NCBI GenBank assembly: GCA_035943995.1
Contig: DASZBS010000097.1
Span: 19,005-83,004 of the forward strand
Direction of reading: 5' to 3'
Source: Vulcanimicrobium sp035943995
Lineage (GTDB): Bacteria > Vulcanimicrobiota > Vulcanimicrobiia > Vulcanimicrobiales > Vulcanimicrobiaceae
Length of the DNA stretch: 64,000 nucleotides
A model generated the notes under the pieces. It was not told the origin of the DNA and searched no databases. It saw only the letters and a program-made list of their open reading frames with translations. Both the position numbers and the translations under genes were made by a program. Positions within the stretch are counted from its first letter, which is position 1. Each line of letters begins with the position of its first letter. Positions 1 through 9,027 of this stretch are shown piece after piece.

Positions 1-1
1 C

Positions 2-397
2 GCCGTGCCGCAGGCGCACGTCGCGACGGGGCCGGCATACGCGGCGCTCGATGCGGCGCGCGCAGTCCATCCCGCGCCGACGCGGCCGCGCAGCGAGTCG
101 GCGACGCTGCGCTGCGGCGAAGCGCTGCAGCGCGCCGACTACGCCGCGGTGCTCGCGACGCTGACGAACGACTTCGCGCCGGTCGTGCGCGATGCATACC
201 CCGCGGTCGACGCGGCGCTGCGCGCGCTCGACGACGCCGGCGCGCCGCACCGAGCGATGCTATCCGGTTCGGGCGGCGCGTGCTTCGCGCTTTTTTCGGA
301 CGAAGCGTCCGCGCACGCGTTCGCACAGGGCTTGCGCGCGCCCGACGGCGCGGCGGTCCACGTCGTACCGTTCGCGGCGAGCGGCGCATGGCGCTAG
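2..397 (+). CDS. ispE: IspE, C-terminal part (cut by window edge)
   Basis: This is the end of 4-diphosphocytidyl-2-C-methyl-D-erythritol kinase, a GHMP-family kinase that phosphorylates CDP-methylerythritol in the MEP pathway to isoprenoids. The start lies left of the window; about 131 residues are visible. The C-terminal GHMP glycine motif LSGSGGACFALF sits near visible residues 87-98, and the segment VATGPAYAALD matches the position of the conserved substrate-side motif in IspE. The reading frame ends at TAG 395-397, after the ATG of the next gene (388), so the two are translationally coupled. The assignment rests on the C-terminal half only; another GHMP kinase is possible but less likely. 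Confidence 0.8.
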   Translation, partial: AVPQAHVATGPAYAALDAARAVHPAPTRPRSESATLRCGEALQRADYAAVLATLTNDFAPVVRDAYPAVDAALRALDDAGAPHRAMLSGSGGACFALFSDEASAHAFAQGLRAPDGAAVHVVPFAASGAWR

Positions 398-1143
398 ACG
401 CGATCGTCCTCGCGGGCGGCGCAGCCGACGCCGTCGCGGCGCTCGAGCCCGGCGCGCCGAACAAGGCGTTCGTGCGGATCGGCGGCGTGCCGCTCGTGCA
501 GCGCACCATCATGGGCCTGCGCGCGTCGTCGCGCATCGACCGCATCGTCGCCGTCGCGCCGCCGTCGGCGGCCGCGCACCCGGCGCTCGCGAACGCGAGC
601 GAGGTGCGCGGCGACGGTCCGCGGATGCTCGAGAGCCTTCGCTCGGGGATGGCGGGATTCACCGAGGACGCGCTGGTGATCGTCGCCGCGTCCGACCTTC
701 CCGCGCTGGATGCCGCGGCCGTCGACGAGTTCGTCGACGCAGTGCTCGGACGCGACCTCGACGTCGCCTACGCGTGCCTGGAACGGCGTTATCACGACGC
801 GGCGTATCCGGAGTTTCCGCACACGTGGGCGCGCTTGCGCGACGGGCGCTATTGCGGCGGCGGCGTCGTCGCGCTGCGCCCGCGCGTGCTGCCGCGTCTC
901 AACACGTTCATGGACGCGCTCGGCAACGCGCGCAAGTCGCCGTGGCGGCTGGCCGGGCTCTTCGGCTGGGACGTGCTCGCGCGCTTCGCGATCGGGCGGC
1001 TTGCGATCGAGCAGGCGGAGACGCGCGCATCGCGCCTGCTGAGCGCGCGCGTCGGCGCGATTCGCTGCACGCAGCCGCAGATCGCCCTCAACGTCGACCG
1101 CGTCGAGGACGTGGCGCGCGCGAACGCGCGGTTCGGATCGTAG
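388..1143 (+). CDS. MobA-like nucleotidyltransferase (NTP_transf_3 type)
   Basis: This 251-residue protein has the sugar- or cofactor-nucleotidyltransferase fold. It starts IVLAGG, has a lysine about 20 residues later (NKAFVRIGG), and carries an ASDLP motif near residue 102 at the metal and nucleotide site. The usual GxGxRM loop after LAGG is replaced by GAADAVAALEPG, so it is not a canonical MobA or IspD. The ATG overlaps the ispE stop by 10 bases, which supports co-translation. Linkage to ispE hints at nucleotide-activated metabolite chemistry, but the substrate cannot be told from the sequence. It converges on the LuxR gene, with only 8 bases between the stops. Confidence 0.7.
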   Translation: MALDAIVLAGGAADAVAALEPGAPNKAFVRIGGVPLVQRTIMGLRASSRIDRIVAVAPPSAAAHPALANASEVRGDGPRMLESLRSGMAGFTEDALVIVAASDLPALDAAAVDEFVDAVLGRDLDVAYACLERRYHDAAYPEFPHTWARLRDGRYCGGGVVALRPRVLPRLNTFMDALGNARKSPWRLAGLFGWDVLARFAIGRLAIEQAETRASRLLSARVGAIRCTQPQIALNVDRVEDVARANARFGS

Positions 1144-1151
1144 GCGCGGAT

Positions 1152-3887
1152 TTAGGTCGGCTGCCGCGATTTGCGCGCGGCGAGCTCGACGCGCGAGCGG
1201 ACGCCGAGCTTCGCGAAGACCGCGCCGAGATGGTGCTCTACGGTGCGGTCGCTCAACGAAAGCTGCTCCGCGATCTCGCGGTTCGAAAGCCCCGTCGCGG
1301 CGAGATCGGCGATCTGCGACTCGCGTTTGGTGAGCCGGTTCGGCGCGGCCGCCGACCGCGGTCCGTCCGATAGACGGTTGACGTCGCGGACCGCGCCGCA
1401 GGCCTCGTATGCCGCACGAGCAGCAGGCGCGTCTCCCGCGCGTTCCAGCGCCGTCGCTTCCCACAGGCGGTAGCCCACGCTGCGGAACGCGTCGGATGCG
1501 AACCGCGCGTGCCGCTCGCGGTCGACGCCGCCGCGCGCGACAACGGAGCGGTACAGATGCAGGAAACCGATTGTGTTGGGGCGCTCGGCGGCTTCGTCTT
1601 CTAGCCAGCGGGACAGCGACGGAAGCTCGCGGTCGAGCCCGAACTCCGCGATCTTGACGGCGATCTCCGGGAGACCGCTGAGCGATGCAAGGCGCGGAAC
1701 GACCCGCGCGATCACCGAGCGCGCACGATCCGGCCGCCCGAGCGCGGCGAATCGCTCCGTCAGCGCGGGCACGACGGTGAGGATCTGCCAGGCCGCCCCC
1801 GACCGCAGCGCGTCGTCGAAGAGCTGTTCCCGAAAGCAGCGTTCGAGCAGCGCCTCGTCATCGGTGCGGATCGCGACGACGACGCCCACGGACGACGCGA
1901 TCACCTCCGAAGCGGGGAAGTCCCCGCAGTACGGAAGCGCCCGCTCGACCAGCTGCCGTGCCCGCGCGAGATCGCCGACCGCGAGCGCGGTCCACGCCGC
2001 CGTCGCGAAGACGTACGGCACGAGCTCGACGCGCCGCGTTCGTTCCGCGAGCTCGACGGCACGTTCGTTCAGCGCGACCGCGAGCTCCGTGTCGTGCCCG
2101 AACGCTGAGACCGCGAAGTTCGCGAACCCGCCGATGGCACGCAGGACGTCGCCCGACGCCTCCGCGGTGGCGATCATCCCCTCATAGCTCGCGCGCCAGC
2201 GCACGAGATCGCGTTGGGCTCCGTACGCGATCGCCGCCGCCTCGTACGCCCGCATCACCGACTGATCGTCGCCGAACGCGCGGTACGGTTCCGCCTCCGC
2301 GAGCGCATCGAGCGTCGCGGGCGCGTCCAGCACCGAGGCCGCGAGCCACGCGCGAAAGACGTGCACCCCGTAGTGCTCCGGCGACGGTGCGGCGCCGGCG
2401 AGGAGCACTCGCGCACGCTCGATCGCATCGAGCGAGGCGTCCCGGCGCGCAGCGCGCACCTCGGCGCGCGCGATGCGTAGCAAGATCCCGGCACGCGTCG
2501 TCGCGTCGGCAGCAGCCCCGATCTCGTCGAGCCGCCGCCGCAAGAGCGGCAGCGCTGCGACGGGGCGTCCCGCCCTTTCGAGGGCGTGCGCCTCCTTGTC
2601 GAGGAGGGTCGACGCGCCGGCGTCGACCGCGCGGTGGTAGAACTCCGCCGCGTCGGCGAACGCGGAATGCGCGGACGCCGCGTCGCCCGCGCGTTCGTTC
2701 CAGTGCGCCGCCGCGGTCCGGTCGCCGCCGGAAAACGCGTGCAGCGCACGGCGCGAGAAGTCCGGATCGGCGTGGGGCTCGGCATCGAGATGCGCCACCA
2801 TCGCGCGGTGCAGCCGGCGCCGCTCCGCCGGCAAGGCGTCCTCGTAGACGGTACGCCGGATCAGCTCATGCCGAAAGGTCAGGCCGCGCCACGCGTCCGC
2901 AGGCGGTACGACGAAGCCGTGGTCGAGAGCAACGCGTAACGCCGCCGCCGTCTCGTCGAGCGAGACGCCGGCGACGCCGGCCAGGAGCTCCTCGTCGAAC
3001 TCGACCAGCGCGGACGCTGCGCGCACGACGCGCTGAACCCCGTTCGGCAGCTCGCGCAGCCGCGCGCGCACGCTCGCCGTGAGCGAGCCGGGGAGCGCGT
3101 CACCGCTGGTGCCCCGGCTCGCGTGGTGCCGCGTGAGCTCCCGGAGATAGAGCGGGTTGCCGTCGGCGGCGGCGAGGATCGCCCGCCGCTCCACCGCGCC
3201 GAGCGAACGGCGACCGCGTCGCAGCTCCTCGTCGACGAGCGCTGCCGCCGCATCCGGTTCGAGCACGTTGAGCCGCAGGCGTGCGACGCTCGGCAATCGC
3301 GCCAGCCGTTCGAGCATCTTGACACGCGGCTCGTCCAGCCCCGACTCGCGCGCGGTGACGACGAACAACACGGGCGTGCCGCTCGCGACGAGCGCGAGAT
3401 GGTAGACGAGCTCGAGCGTCGCCAGATCGCTCCAGTGCGCGTCTTCCAAAACCAGCGTGAACACGCGCCGCGCGCTGTAGAAGCGCACGGCCTCGACGAC
3501 GGCGTCGAACGTCGCGTGCTTGTCGCCGGCGCGCTCGGCGCTCGGCGCGGCGCGCGCGGCGAGCGTTTCCAACGCGCGACGCAATGCCGGACGTTTCCCC
3601 AGCACCGTGGGTTCGCGCGCGTCGAGCTGTCGTACCACCTCGGAAAATGCCGCGTACGGCGCGACCGCGAACTCGTTCGCACGCCCGACCACGACCTCGG
3701 TTTCGGCGACGCGCGCCACAAGCTCGTCGACGAGGCGCGTCTTGCCGGTCCCCGCGTCGCCGAGGATCAGCAGAAAGCGTGGGCCGTTCGCGGTGGCCTC
3801 GCGGCGCGCGGCTACCAAGAGCGCCAGGTCGTCGTCCCGCCCGATCAGCGGGAATTCGGGCGCCGCAGGCACGCGGGCTGCTTGCAC
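1152..3887 (-). CDS. Large LuxR-family regulator with AAA/STAND ATPase domain
   Basis: This 911-residue MalT-like regulator has an N-terminal ATPase module (IGRDDDLALL, then Walker A GDAGTGKT at residues 43-50 and a Walker B-like LVLEDAHWSD). A long alpha-helical repeat region of TPR type follows. The C-terminal LuxR/GerE helix-turn-helix has the conserved pattern LTKRESQIADLAATGLSN followed by REIAEQLSLSDRTVEHHL. Family members sense a signal through the helical region and switch DNA binding with ATP. No ligand is evident. It is divergent from the gene at 4053, which it might control; the shared upstream region is 3888-4052. A second protein of the same architecture is encoded at 42777-45266. 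Confidence 0.88.
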   Translation of the reverse strand: MQAARVPAAPEFPLIGRDDDLALLVAARREATANGPRFLLILGDAGTGKTRLVDELVARVAETEVVVGRANEFAVAPYAAFSEVVRQLDAREPTVLGKRPALRRALETLAARAAPSAERAGDKHATFDAVVEAVRFYSARRVFTLVLEDAHWSDLATLELVYHLALVASGTPVLFVVTARESGLDEPRVKMLERLARLPSVARLRLNVLEPDAAAALVDEELRRGRRSLGAVERRAILAAADGNPLYLRELTRHHASRGTSGDALPGSLTASVRARLRELPNGVQRVVRAASALVEFDEELLAGVAGVSLDETAAALRVALDHGFVVPPADAWRGLTFRHELIRRTVYEDALPAERRRLHRAMVAHLDAEPHADPDFSRRALHAFSGGDRTAAAHWNERAGDAASAHSAFADAAEFYHRAVDAGASTLLDKEAHALERAGRPVAALPLLRRRLDEIGAAADATTRAGILLRIARAEVRAARRDASLDAIERARVLLAGAAPSPEHYGVHVFRAWLAASVLDAPATLDALAEAEPYRAFGDDQSVMRAYEAAAIAYGAQRDLVRWRASYEGMIATAEASGDVLRAIGGFANFAVSAFGHDTELAVALNERAVELAERTRRVELVPYVFATAAWTALAVGDLARARQLVERALPYCGDFPASEVIASSVGVVVAIRTDDEALLERCFREQLFDDALRSGAAWQILTVVPALTERFAALGRPDRARSVIARVVPRLASLSGLPEIAVKIAEFGLDRELPSLSRWLEDEAAERPNTIGFLHLYRSVVARGGVDRERHARFASDAFRSVGYRLWEATALERAGDAPAARAAYEACGAVRDVNRLSDGPRSAAAPNRLTKRESQIADLAATGLSNREIAEQLSLSDRTVEHHLGAVFAKLGVRSRVELAARKSRQPT

Positions 3888-4052
3888 GCATCGGCGAGCG
3901 CAACCTTCGCGGCCCGAAAACTAGGGGTGTTCCCCGATCCGCCGGCCTCGTCGGCCGCTTATCCTTGGTGCACACCGGCGGGCCGCGGCCGAGGGCCACA
4001 CGGCCGAACCCCGACCACGCCGGATCGCACATCGCATGAAGGAAGAGACGTC

Positions 4053-4673
4053 ATGACCACATTGCCGTACGAGATCCGCTTGGGCGAGCCCGACGAAGCC
4101 GTCGCCGACGATCCTTCGGAATTTCAGGCCGTACGCTACGACGTTCGGCGCGACGCCAACGACACGACGGCGACCGACGTCCGCGTCGTACTCGACCTCA
4201 ACAACCATCGCGCTCTCCGCGCATATCTCGAAGGGAACCCGAACGCGGCGTCGGTCACACTCATCTTCGACGCACCGAACGGGCTTCTGCCGCCCGACCC
4301 GATGGGGCCTGCGATCGTCGCCTGCAACGACTTCTTGTCCTCCGTCGCCGCCGCGAGCGAGCGGAACGACGTTCTCCCCGGTGACTTCTATAACGCGGCG
4401 GCCACGTTGTACGCCGACTTGCGTGCCGCCGTCTACTCTGGCGCGCCGACCGCGAAGACCCCGTTTCCGGAGGCCACCAAACCAGCGTACCCGACGACGC
4501 TTTCCGGCATTCCGATGTTGGAGACGATGATCACCACGCTCATCGACGTCGCGTACGAGGCCGCGCATGGTGATTCGGATGTCTGGTGCGGCGGGACCGG
4601 CGACTTCACCGAAGCCGGCTTCTCCAAGACGCTCGCTCTCGTCGACACCGTGAAGGAGAGCTTCGCGGTCTGA
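4053..4673 (+). CDS. Hypothetical protein, 206 aa
   Basis: I do not recognise this protein. It starts MTTLPYEIRLGEPDEA at an ATG preceded by the Shine-Dalgarno sequence GGAAGAGA (4041-4048). There is no signal peptide or membrane helix. It is acidic and alpha/beta-looking, with a segment DVRVVLDLNNHRALRAYLEG near residue 43 and a Gly/Trp/Cys patch (DVWCGGTGDF) near residue 182. The bases are less GC-rich than the neighbours, and the style resembles the other orphan proteins in the window (10994-12499, 39043-40231). It diverges from the LuxR ATPase gene, which may regulate it. Confidence 0.65.
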   Translation: MTTLPYEIRLGEPDEAVADDPSEFQAVRYDVRRDANDTTATDVRVVLDLNNHRALRAYLEGNPNAASVTLIFDAPNGLLPPDPMGPAIVACNDFLSSVAAASERNDVLPGDFYNAAATLYADLRAAVYSGAPTAKTPFPEATKPAYPTTLSGIPMLETMITTLIDVAYEAAHGDSDVWCGGTGDFTEAGFSKTLALVDTVKESFAV

Positions 4674-4711
4674 AAGCGAACCGGCCCGCGGCGGCGTGCG
4701 TTTCCGGACCG

Positions 4712-5359
4712 ATGCGTTCCGTGATCGCCGCCGCCGTCCTCGCTCTTTCGCTCATCGGGCCGGCCTTCGCGCAGACGCCCGGGCCGGTCGCCGGTTCGCC
4801 GGCCTCGGCCGGGTCCGCGCCGTGCGACGCGCGCGAGGCGACGCTCGGCGGGATCGGGCGCGTCACCGTGTTCGCGTTTACCGGACCGGTTTTCGGCGGC
4901 CGCGTGTGCGCGACGGTCGCGAACCTCGGGAGCGATCAGTTCACCGCGCGGGTCGCGGACGCGTCGTCGGACGACGCGCTGGTGACCGCGGCGCTGACGG
5001 GCGCCGGCGACGTGACGGCGCCGCTGGGCGATGCCATCGTCACCGGCGCCGGACCGTACGTGATCGCACCCGGCGGCGTGATCCCGGCGTTCGGCGCCGA
5101 CACCGCGGAGCTGCCGCGGGTCGTGCTCGCATACGCAGGTCAACGCACGTTCGTCATCGCGACGACACCCGTCGCGCTCGTCGATCTTGCCAAAGAGCTG
5201 CGCTCGCAGCCCGGGGCGTTCGGTGCGGACGCATTCGAACGCGCCGTGATCCTCGCGAGCGGGCCGAACGCCGCGCTGTCGCTGCGAACAGCCGACGGTA
5301 CGATTGGAGCACCGAGCGTCACCACGCCCCGCATGCTGCTTTTGATTAAGCGCGGCTGA
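4712..5359 (+). CDS. Exported hypothetical protein
   Basis: This 215-residue protein starts at an ATG 39 bases after the previous stop. Residues 1-21 form a signal peptide (MRSVIAAAVLALSLIGPAFAQ, cleavage after AFA). The mature part contains two cysteines near the N terminus and a C-terminal stretch with VVLAYAGQRTFVIATTPVAL followed by an AFERAVILASGP segment. That weakly recalls the phosphodiester glycosidase (NAGPA/DUF2233) domain, but too little is conserved for me to assign that function. It is probably periplasmic or extracellular. The inter-gene distance would allow one transcript with 4053-4673. Confidence 0.6.
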   Translation: MRSVIAAAVLALSLIGPAFAQTPGPVAGSPASAGSAPCDAREATLGGIGRVTVFAFTGPVFGGRVCATVANLGSDQFTARVADASSDDALVTAALTGAGDVTAPLGDAIVTGAGPYVIAPGGVIPAFGADTAELPRVVLAYAGQRTFVIATTPVALVDLAKELRSQPGAFGADAFERAVILASGPNAALSLRTADGTIGAPSVTTPRMLLLIKRG

Positions 5360-5419
5360 GAATCCGCGCTGCGGCGCGTTTCTCAGCCCCCTCTCAGTCG
5401 CGCCGGGTAGCAGCAGCGC

Positions 5420-6595
5420 ATGCGCGCCATCACGGTGCTCTGCGACCGCGTCGCCGACGCGGGGGGTGCAGAGCGCTACTGGGAGACAGTGCTGCCCGCC
5501 TTGGCGTCGCGGGGTGTTCGCGTGCGCTTGCTCGCGCGGGAGATCGCGCGCGGCCCGGCGCCGGGCGTCGCCGCGCGCGAGCTCCGCTGGGCGGACGACG
5601 ACGAGCCGCCGTCCCCGGCCGCGGCGCGCGCCGTCGCCGACGAGCTGCGCCGCGAGGGGCCCGACGTCGTCGTCACGGCGAGCGTGTTCGACACCGCCGT
5701 CCTCGACGCAGTGCGCGCCGCCGGGCCGCGCTGGATCGCACGCGTTCACGATCATCGCGCGTTCTGCCCGACGGGCGACCGCGTGTTCCCGCAGTTCGAG
5801 GCCGTCTGCAGCGCGCCGATGGGCGGCGCATGCCGCCGCGCCACGATCGTGCGCGGCTGCGTGCACGGGCCGCGGTCCTCGTCGTTTCGCCGCATCGCGG
5901 AGCGCGAAGGACTGCGCGACCGGCTCGCGCATGCCGACTGCGTGCTCGTATCGAGCGAGCACATGCGCGCTACCTGCATCGCGAACGGCATCGGCTCCGC
6001 GCGCATCGCGATCACCCCGCCGCCGCTACCCGACGACGCGTACGCAGCGGAACCGGCGGGGCGGCCGCAGGCGCGCACGCTGCTGTTCGCATCCCGCCTG
6101 ACGCCGCGCAAGGGACTGCGCTCGCTGCTGGGCGCGCTCGCGCACCTGTCGCCCTCCGAGCGGCCGCATCTGGTCGTCGCTGGTGAAGGCGACGCCGAGG
6201 AGCGCGACGCCCGGGCGCAAGCGCAACGCGACGGCGTCGGCGTGACGTGGCGCGGGCGCTTGACGGCGGCGGAGTTGCGCGCGGCGATCGACGACGCGGA
6301 TGCCGTCGCGGTGCCGTCGCTGTGGCCCGAGCCGTTCGGTCTGGTCGGGATCGAAGCGCAGGCGCGCGGGCGGCCCGCCGTCGCGTACCGCGTCGGCGGG
6401 ATCGGCGACTGGATCGGCGGCGCCGGGATCGCGGTGCGGCGCGGGGACGAGCGCGCGCTCGCGGCCGCGATCGGCATGGTGCTGGACGAGCCGGCGTGGT
6501 CCGAGCTGGCGGCGACGGCGCGGTCGCACGCGGAACGCTATCGGCTCGGCGCGCACGTCGAGACCTTGTTCGACATCTTTCAGGGAGCGGCATGA
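5420..6595 (+). CDS. GT4-family glycosyltransferase, candidate sulfoquinovosyltransferase
   Basis: This is a retaining GT-B glycosyltransferase of family 4 (391 aa). The N-terminal domain has the glycine motif GGAERYW (residues 15-21) typical of GT4. The C-terminal nucleotide-sugar domain has LLFASRLTPRKGL, VVAGEGD, and the E-x7-E motif EPFGLVGIEAQARG near residues 311-324. A Cys-rich insert around residues 117-150 (CPTGD, VCSAPMGGACR, RGCVHG) is often seen in GT4 enzymes acting on lipids or polysaccharides. The stop overlaps the ATG of the sqdB-like gene, so the two are coupled. SqdX/SQD2 is the GT4 enzyme that moves sulfoquinovose to diacylglycerol; this role is inferred from context and not proven by a specific motif. 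Confidence 0.75.
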   Translation: MRAITVLCDRVADAGGAERYWETVLPALASRGVRVRLLAREIARGPAPGVAARELRWADDDEPPSPAAARAVADELRREGPDVVVTASVFDTAVLDAVRAAGPRWIARVHDHRAFCPTGDRVFPQFEAVCSAPMGGACRRATIVRGCVHGPRSSSFRRIAEREGLRDRLAHADCVLVSSEHMRATCIANGIGSARIAITPPPLPDDAYAAEPAGRPQARTLLFASRLTPRKGLRSLLGALAHLSPSERPHLVVAGEGDAEERDARAQAQRDGVGVTWRGRLTAAELRAAIDDADAVAVPSLWPEPFGLVGIEAQARGRPAVAYRVGGIGDWIGGAGIAVRRGDERALAAAIGMVLDEPAWSELAATARSHAERYRLGAHVETLFDIFQGAA

Positions 6596-7782
6596 TGAAG
6601 GTCCTGGTGATCGGCGGCGACGGCTACTGCGGGTGGGCGACGTCGCTGTACCTTTCGATGCGCGGGCACGACGTGACGATCGTCGACAACCTCATACGGC
6701 GCGCGTGGGACCGCGAGCACGGCCTCGACTCGCTCGTGCCGATCGCGTCGACGCGCCGCCGCATCGACGAGTGGACGCGCCTCACCGGCCGCACGATCGT
6801 GTTCGAAGACGCCGACGTGACCGACTATGCGGCGCTGTGCCGCGTCGTGCGCGCGAGCGGTCCCGCCGCCGTCGTGCACTTCGGCCAGCAGCGGAGCGCG
6901 CCGTTCTCGATGATCGACCGCGAGCACGCGCTGCGCACCCACCTCAACAACACGGTCGGCAACCTCAACGTGCTGTGGGCGCTGCACGAGTACGCCCCGC
7001 ACGCGCACCTCGTGAAGCTCGGCACGATGGGCGAATACGGCACGCCGAACATCGACGTCGAGGAAGGCTTCATCACGGTCGAGCACAACGGCCGCACCGA
7101 CACGCTGCCGTACCCCAAGCAGCCGGGCTCGTTCTACCATCTCACGAAAGTCAGCGACAGCGATCAGATCTTCTTCGCGTGCAAGGTCTGGAAGCTGCGC
7201 GCGACCGACTTGAACCAAGGTATCGTGTACGGCACGACGACCGAGCAGACCGCGCTGTCGCCCGCGCTCGCCAACCGCTTCGACTACGATCACATCTTCG
7301 GCACGGTGCTGAACCGCTTTTGCGTGCAGGCCGCGCTCGGCCATCCGCTCACCGTCTACGGCACCGGCGGCCAGCAGCGCAGCTTCCTCGACATCCGCGA
7401 CACCGTGCGCTGCATCGACATCGCGCTGGAGCATCCGGCGCGCGAGGGCGAGTACCGCGTGTTCAACCAATTCACCGAGATGTTTGCCGTGGACGAGCTC
7501 GCGGAACGCGTCGCGCGCGTGGCGCGCGAGCACGGGTTGGCGTGCGAGATCGCGCACGTCGAGAACCCGCGCGTCGAACGCGAGTCGCACTACTACAACT
7601 GCGTGAACTCCAACCTGCGCGCGCTGGGGCTCGAGCCGACGGTGCTCTCCGACGAGACGATCGCCGGCCTGATCGGCCTTGCGAGCCTGCACGCCGCGCG
7701 CGTCGACCTGCGGCTCATCCCGCCGTGCGTCGCGTGGCGCGCCGGCGAGCCGGACTCAGCCGGAACCTCGGCGGTAGCGTAG
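6592..7782 (+). CDS. sqdB: UDP-sulfoquinovose synthase (SQD1/SqdB-like)
   Basis: SqdB converts UDP-glucose and sulfite into UDP-sulfoquinovose, the head-group donor for sulfolipid SQDG. This 396-residue extended SDR begins with the NAD-binding sequence VLVIGGDGYCGWATSLYLS. It keeps long family-specific stretches: NLIRRAWDREHGLDSLVPIAS, VHFGQQRSAPFSMIDR, LVKLGTMGEYGTPNIDVEEG, YPKQPGSFYHLTKVSDS and TDLNQGIVYG. These carry the catalytic Thr/Met region and the Tyr-x3-Lys pair (YHLTK). FNQFTEMFAVDELA and NPRVERESHYYN near the C terminus also match plant and bacterial SQD1. The ATG (6592) overlaps the glycosyltransferase stop. This is one of the firmest functional calls in the window. Confidence 0.92.
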   Translation: MMKVLVIGGDGYCGWATSLYLSMRGHDVTIVDNLIRRAWDREHGLDSLVPIASTRRRIDEWTRLTGRTIVFEDADVTDYAALCRVVRASGPAAVVHFGQQRSAPFSMIDREHALRTHLNNTVGNLNVLWALHEYAPHAHLVKLGTMGEYGTPNIDVEEGFITVEHNGRTDTLPYPKQPGSFYHLTKVSDSDQIFFACKVWKLRATDLNQGIVYGTTTEQTALSPALANRFDYDHIFGTVLNRFCVQAALGHPLTVYGTGGQQRSFLDIRDTVRCIDIALEHPAREGEYRVFNQFTEMFAVDELAERVARVAREHGLACEIAHVENPRVERESHYYNCVNSNLRALGLEPTVLSDETIAGLIGLASLHAARVDLRLIPPCVAWRAGEPDSAGTSAVA

Positions 7783-7823
7783 CCGGCAACCTTCGCAGCC
7801 ACGCGCGCGTTTGCGAGAACGTG

Positions 7824-8327
7824 ATGCGACTCGCGCTCGCCGCCGCCGTCCTCGCGTTCGCCGCCGCGGCGCAGCCGGTGCCGCACGCCAAAGTGACCCC
7901 GCACCCTGCGGCACGGCATGCCGCCGCTCACACGCCGTCCGTCACGGTTCGCGTCGTGATCGTCTCCGGGACGCCGCAGCGCGACCGCGCGTACGCGTCG
8001 TACGAAACGTCGGATTACACGACCGTCTTTTCGCAGCCGCTCGTCGTCCGCGTCGCAGGGGTGAGCGACGCGAGTACCGCCAAGCGCCGGGTTCAGTTCA
8101 CCTGCGTCGGCAAGGACTGCGGGTTCGGCGATCCGGATCAGCCCGAGGGCGGCGACCGCAAAGGACCGGACAACTATTCGATCTTCACCAAAGCCGGCAC
8201 AGCATCATTGCGCGCAAGCATCACGCACAGCGAACCGTCCGGCACCTTCACCGTCTACGCCGAAGTGCTCCCGAAAGCGGGGGAGCGCGCCGTGAAGAGC
8301 GGCCCGTTCACGCTCACGACGTACTGA
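7824..8327 (+). CDS. Exported hypothetical protein
   Basis: This 167-residue protein begins MRLALAAAVLAFAAAAQPVPHA, a signal peptide with cleavage after about residue 16-17. A His/Ala/Pro-rich linker follows, then a beta-rich domain (VTVRVVIVSGTPQRDRAYASY, the pair CVGKDCGFGDPDQPEGG, and YSIFTKAGTASLRASITHSE). The two cysteines are five residues apart and could form a disulfide or bind a ligand. The end SGTFTVYAEVL with GPFTLTTY suggests an Ig-like or transthyretin-like beta sandwich. No function can be assigned. It lies 41 bases after sqdB and may share its transcript. Confidence 0.65.
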   Translation: MRLALAAAVLAFAAAAQPVPHAKVTPHPAARHAAAHTPSVTVRVVIVSGTPQRDRAYASYETSDYTTVFSQPLVVRVAGVSDASTAKRRVQFTCVGKDCGFGDPDQPEGGDRKGPDNYSIFTKAGTASLRASITHSEPSGTFTVYAEVLPKAGERAVKSGPFTLTTY

Positions 8328-8352
8328 GCCCCCGCCGCGGGAACCCGACCGT

Positions 8353-8916
8353 TCACGCGCCCGTCCACCGGGCGAACAGCTTCGCGTCGATCCCGAACTG
8401 GTCGAGCGCTTTGCCGACCGTGTGCGCGACGATGTCGTCGACGGTTTTCGGACGCGAGTACCAGCCGGGCACCGGCGGCAGAATCACGGCGCCCAGCTCC
8501 GCGAGCTGCGTCAGCGTGCGCAAGTGGCCCAGGTGCAGCGGCGTTTCGCGAACGACGAGGACGAGCCGGCGCTTTTCCTTCAGGCACACGTCGGCCGCGC
8601 GCACGAGCAGGTTCGCGTTGAAGCCGTACGCGATCGCCGACGCGCTCTTGATCGAGCACGGGATTACGAGCATGCCGTCGGTCTTGAACGAGCCCGACGA
8701 GATCGAGGCGGCCAGGTCGCCGTCGCGGTGCACGACGCTCGCCAGCGTTTCGAGCTCGTCCGCCGTCGTTTCGGTCTCGAGCTCGATCGTCCGGCGCGCT
8801 TGCTGCGAGAGCACGAGGTGCGTCTCCACGTCGGCCATGCCGTGCAGCACGCGCAGGGCCGCGACCGCGTACGCGCTGCCGCTCGCTCCGGAGACTCCTA
8901 CGATCAACCGTTTCAT
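8353..8916 (-). CDS. ubiX: UbiX flavin prenyltransferase
   Basis: UbiX joins a dimethylallyl group to FMN to make prenylated FMN, the cofactor of UbiD-type decarboxylases. This 187-residue protein starts MKRLIVGVSGASGSAYA, the diagnostic N-terminal FMN-binding loop. It keeps the SSGSFKTDGMLVIPCSIKSASAIAYG region that binds FMN and phosphate, DVCLKEKRRLVLVVRETPLH and PPVPGWYSRP, all UbiX hallmarks. The ATG at 8916 is chosen because an upstream in-frame start (8988) would add an arginine-rich extension that runs through a hairpin. No ubiD gene is in the window. Confidence 0.92.
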   Translation of the reverse strand: MKRLIVGVSGASGSAYAVAALRVLHGMADVETHLVLSQQARRTIELETETTADELETLASVVHRDGDLAASISSGSFKTDGMLVIPCSIKSASAIAYGFNANLLVRAADVCLKEKRRLVLVVRETPLHLGHLRTLTQLAELGAVILPPVPGWYSRPKTVDDIVAHTVGKALDQFGIDAKLFARWTGA

Positions 8917-8941
8917 GGCGCTCCGCCCTCGGCTACGCGCC

Positions 8942-8960
8942 CCCCACGCGCAGCGTGGGG
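8942..8960. repeat. Intergenic hairpin between ubiX and nuclease gene
   Basis: A perfect 8-base inverted repeat (CCCCACGC / GCGTGGGG) surrounds a 3-base loop. A third copy of the arm (CCCCCACGCG) follows directly at 8961-8970. It lies in the divergent gap between ubiX and the nuclease gene. No T-run follows on either side, so it is not a typical intrinsic terminator. Confidence 0.5.
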
Positions 8961-9027
8961 CCCCCACGCGAGACCTCGCAAGAAGCACCCTGCTTCGGCG
9001 CGATGATGCTGCGCTCGGTCCATCACC

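Noticed and set aside
192..3082. Long arginine-rich open frames on both strands (for example 192-1373 and 1958-3082).
   Set aside because: They overlap genes with clear homology motifs and show the Arg/Pro/Ala bias typical of shifted frames in GC-rich DNA.
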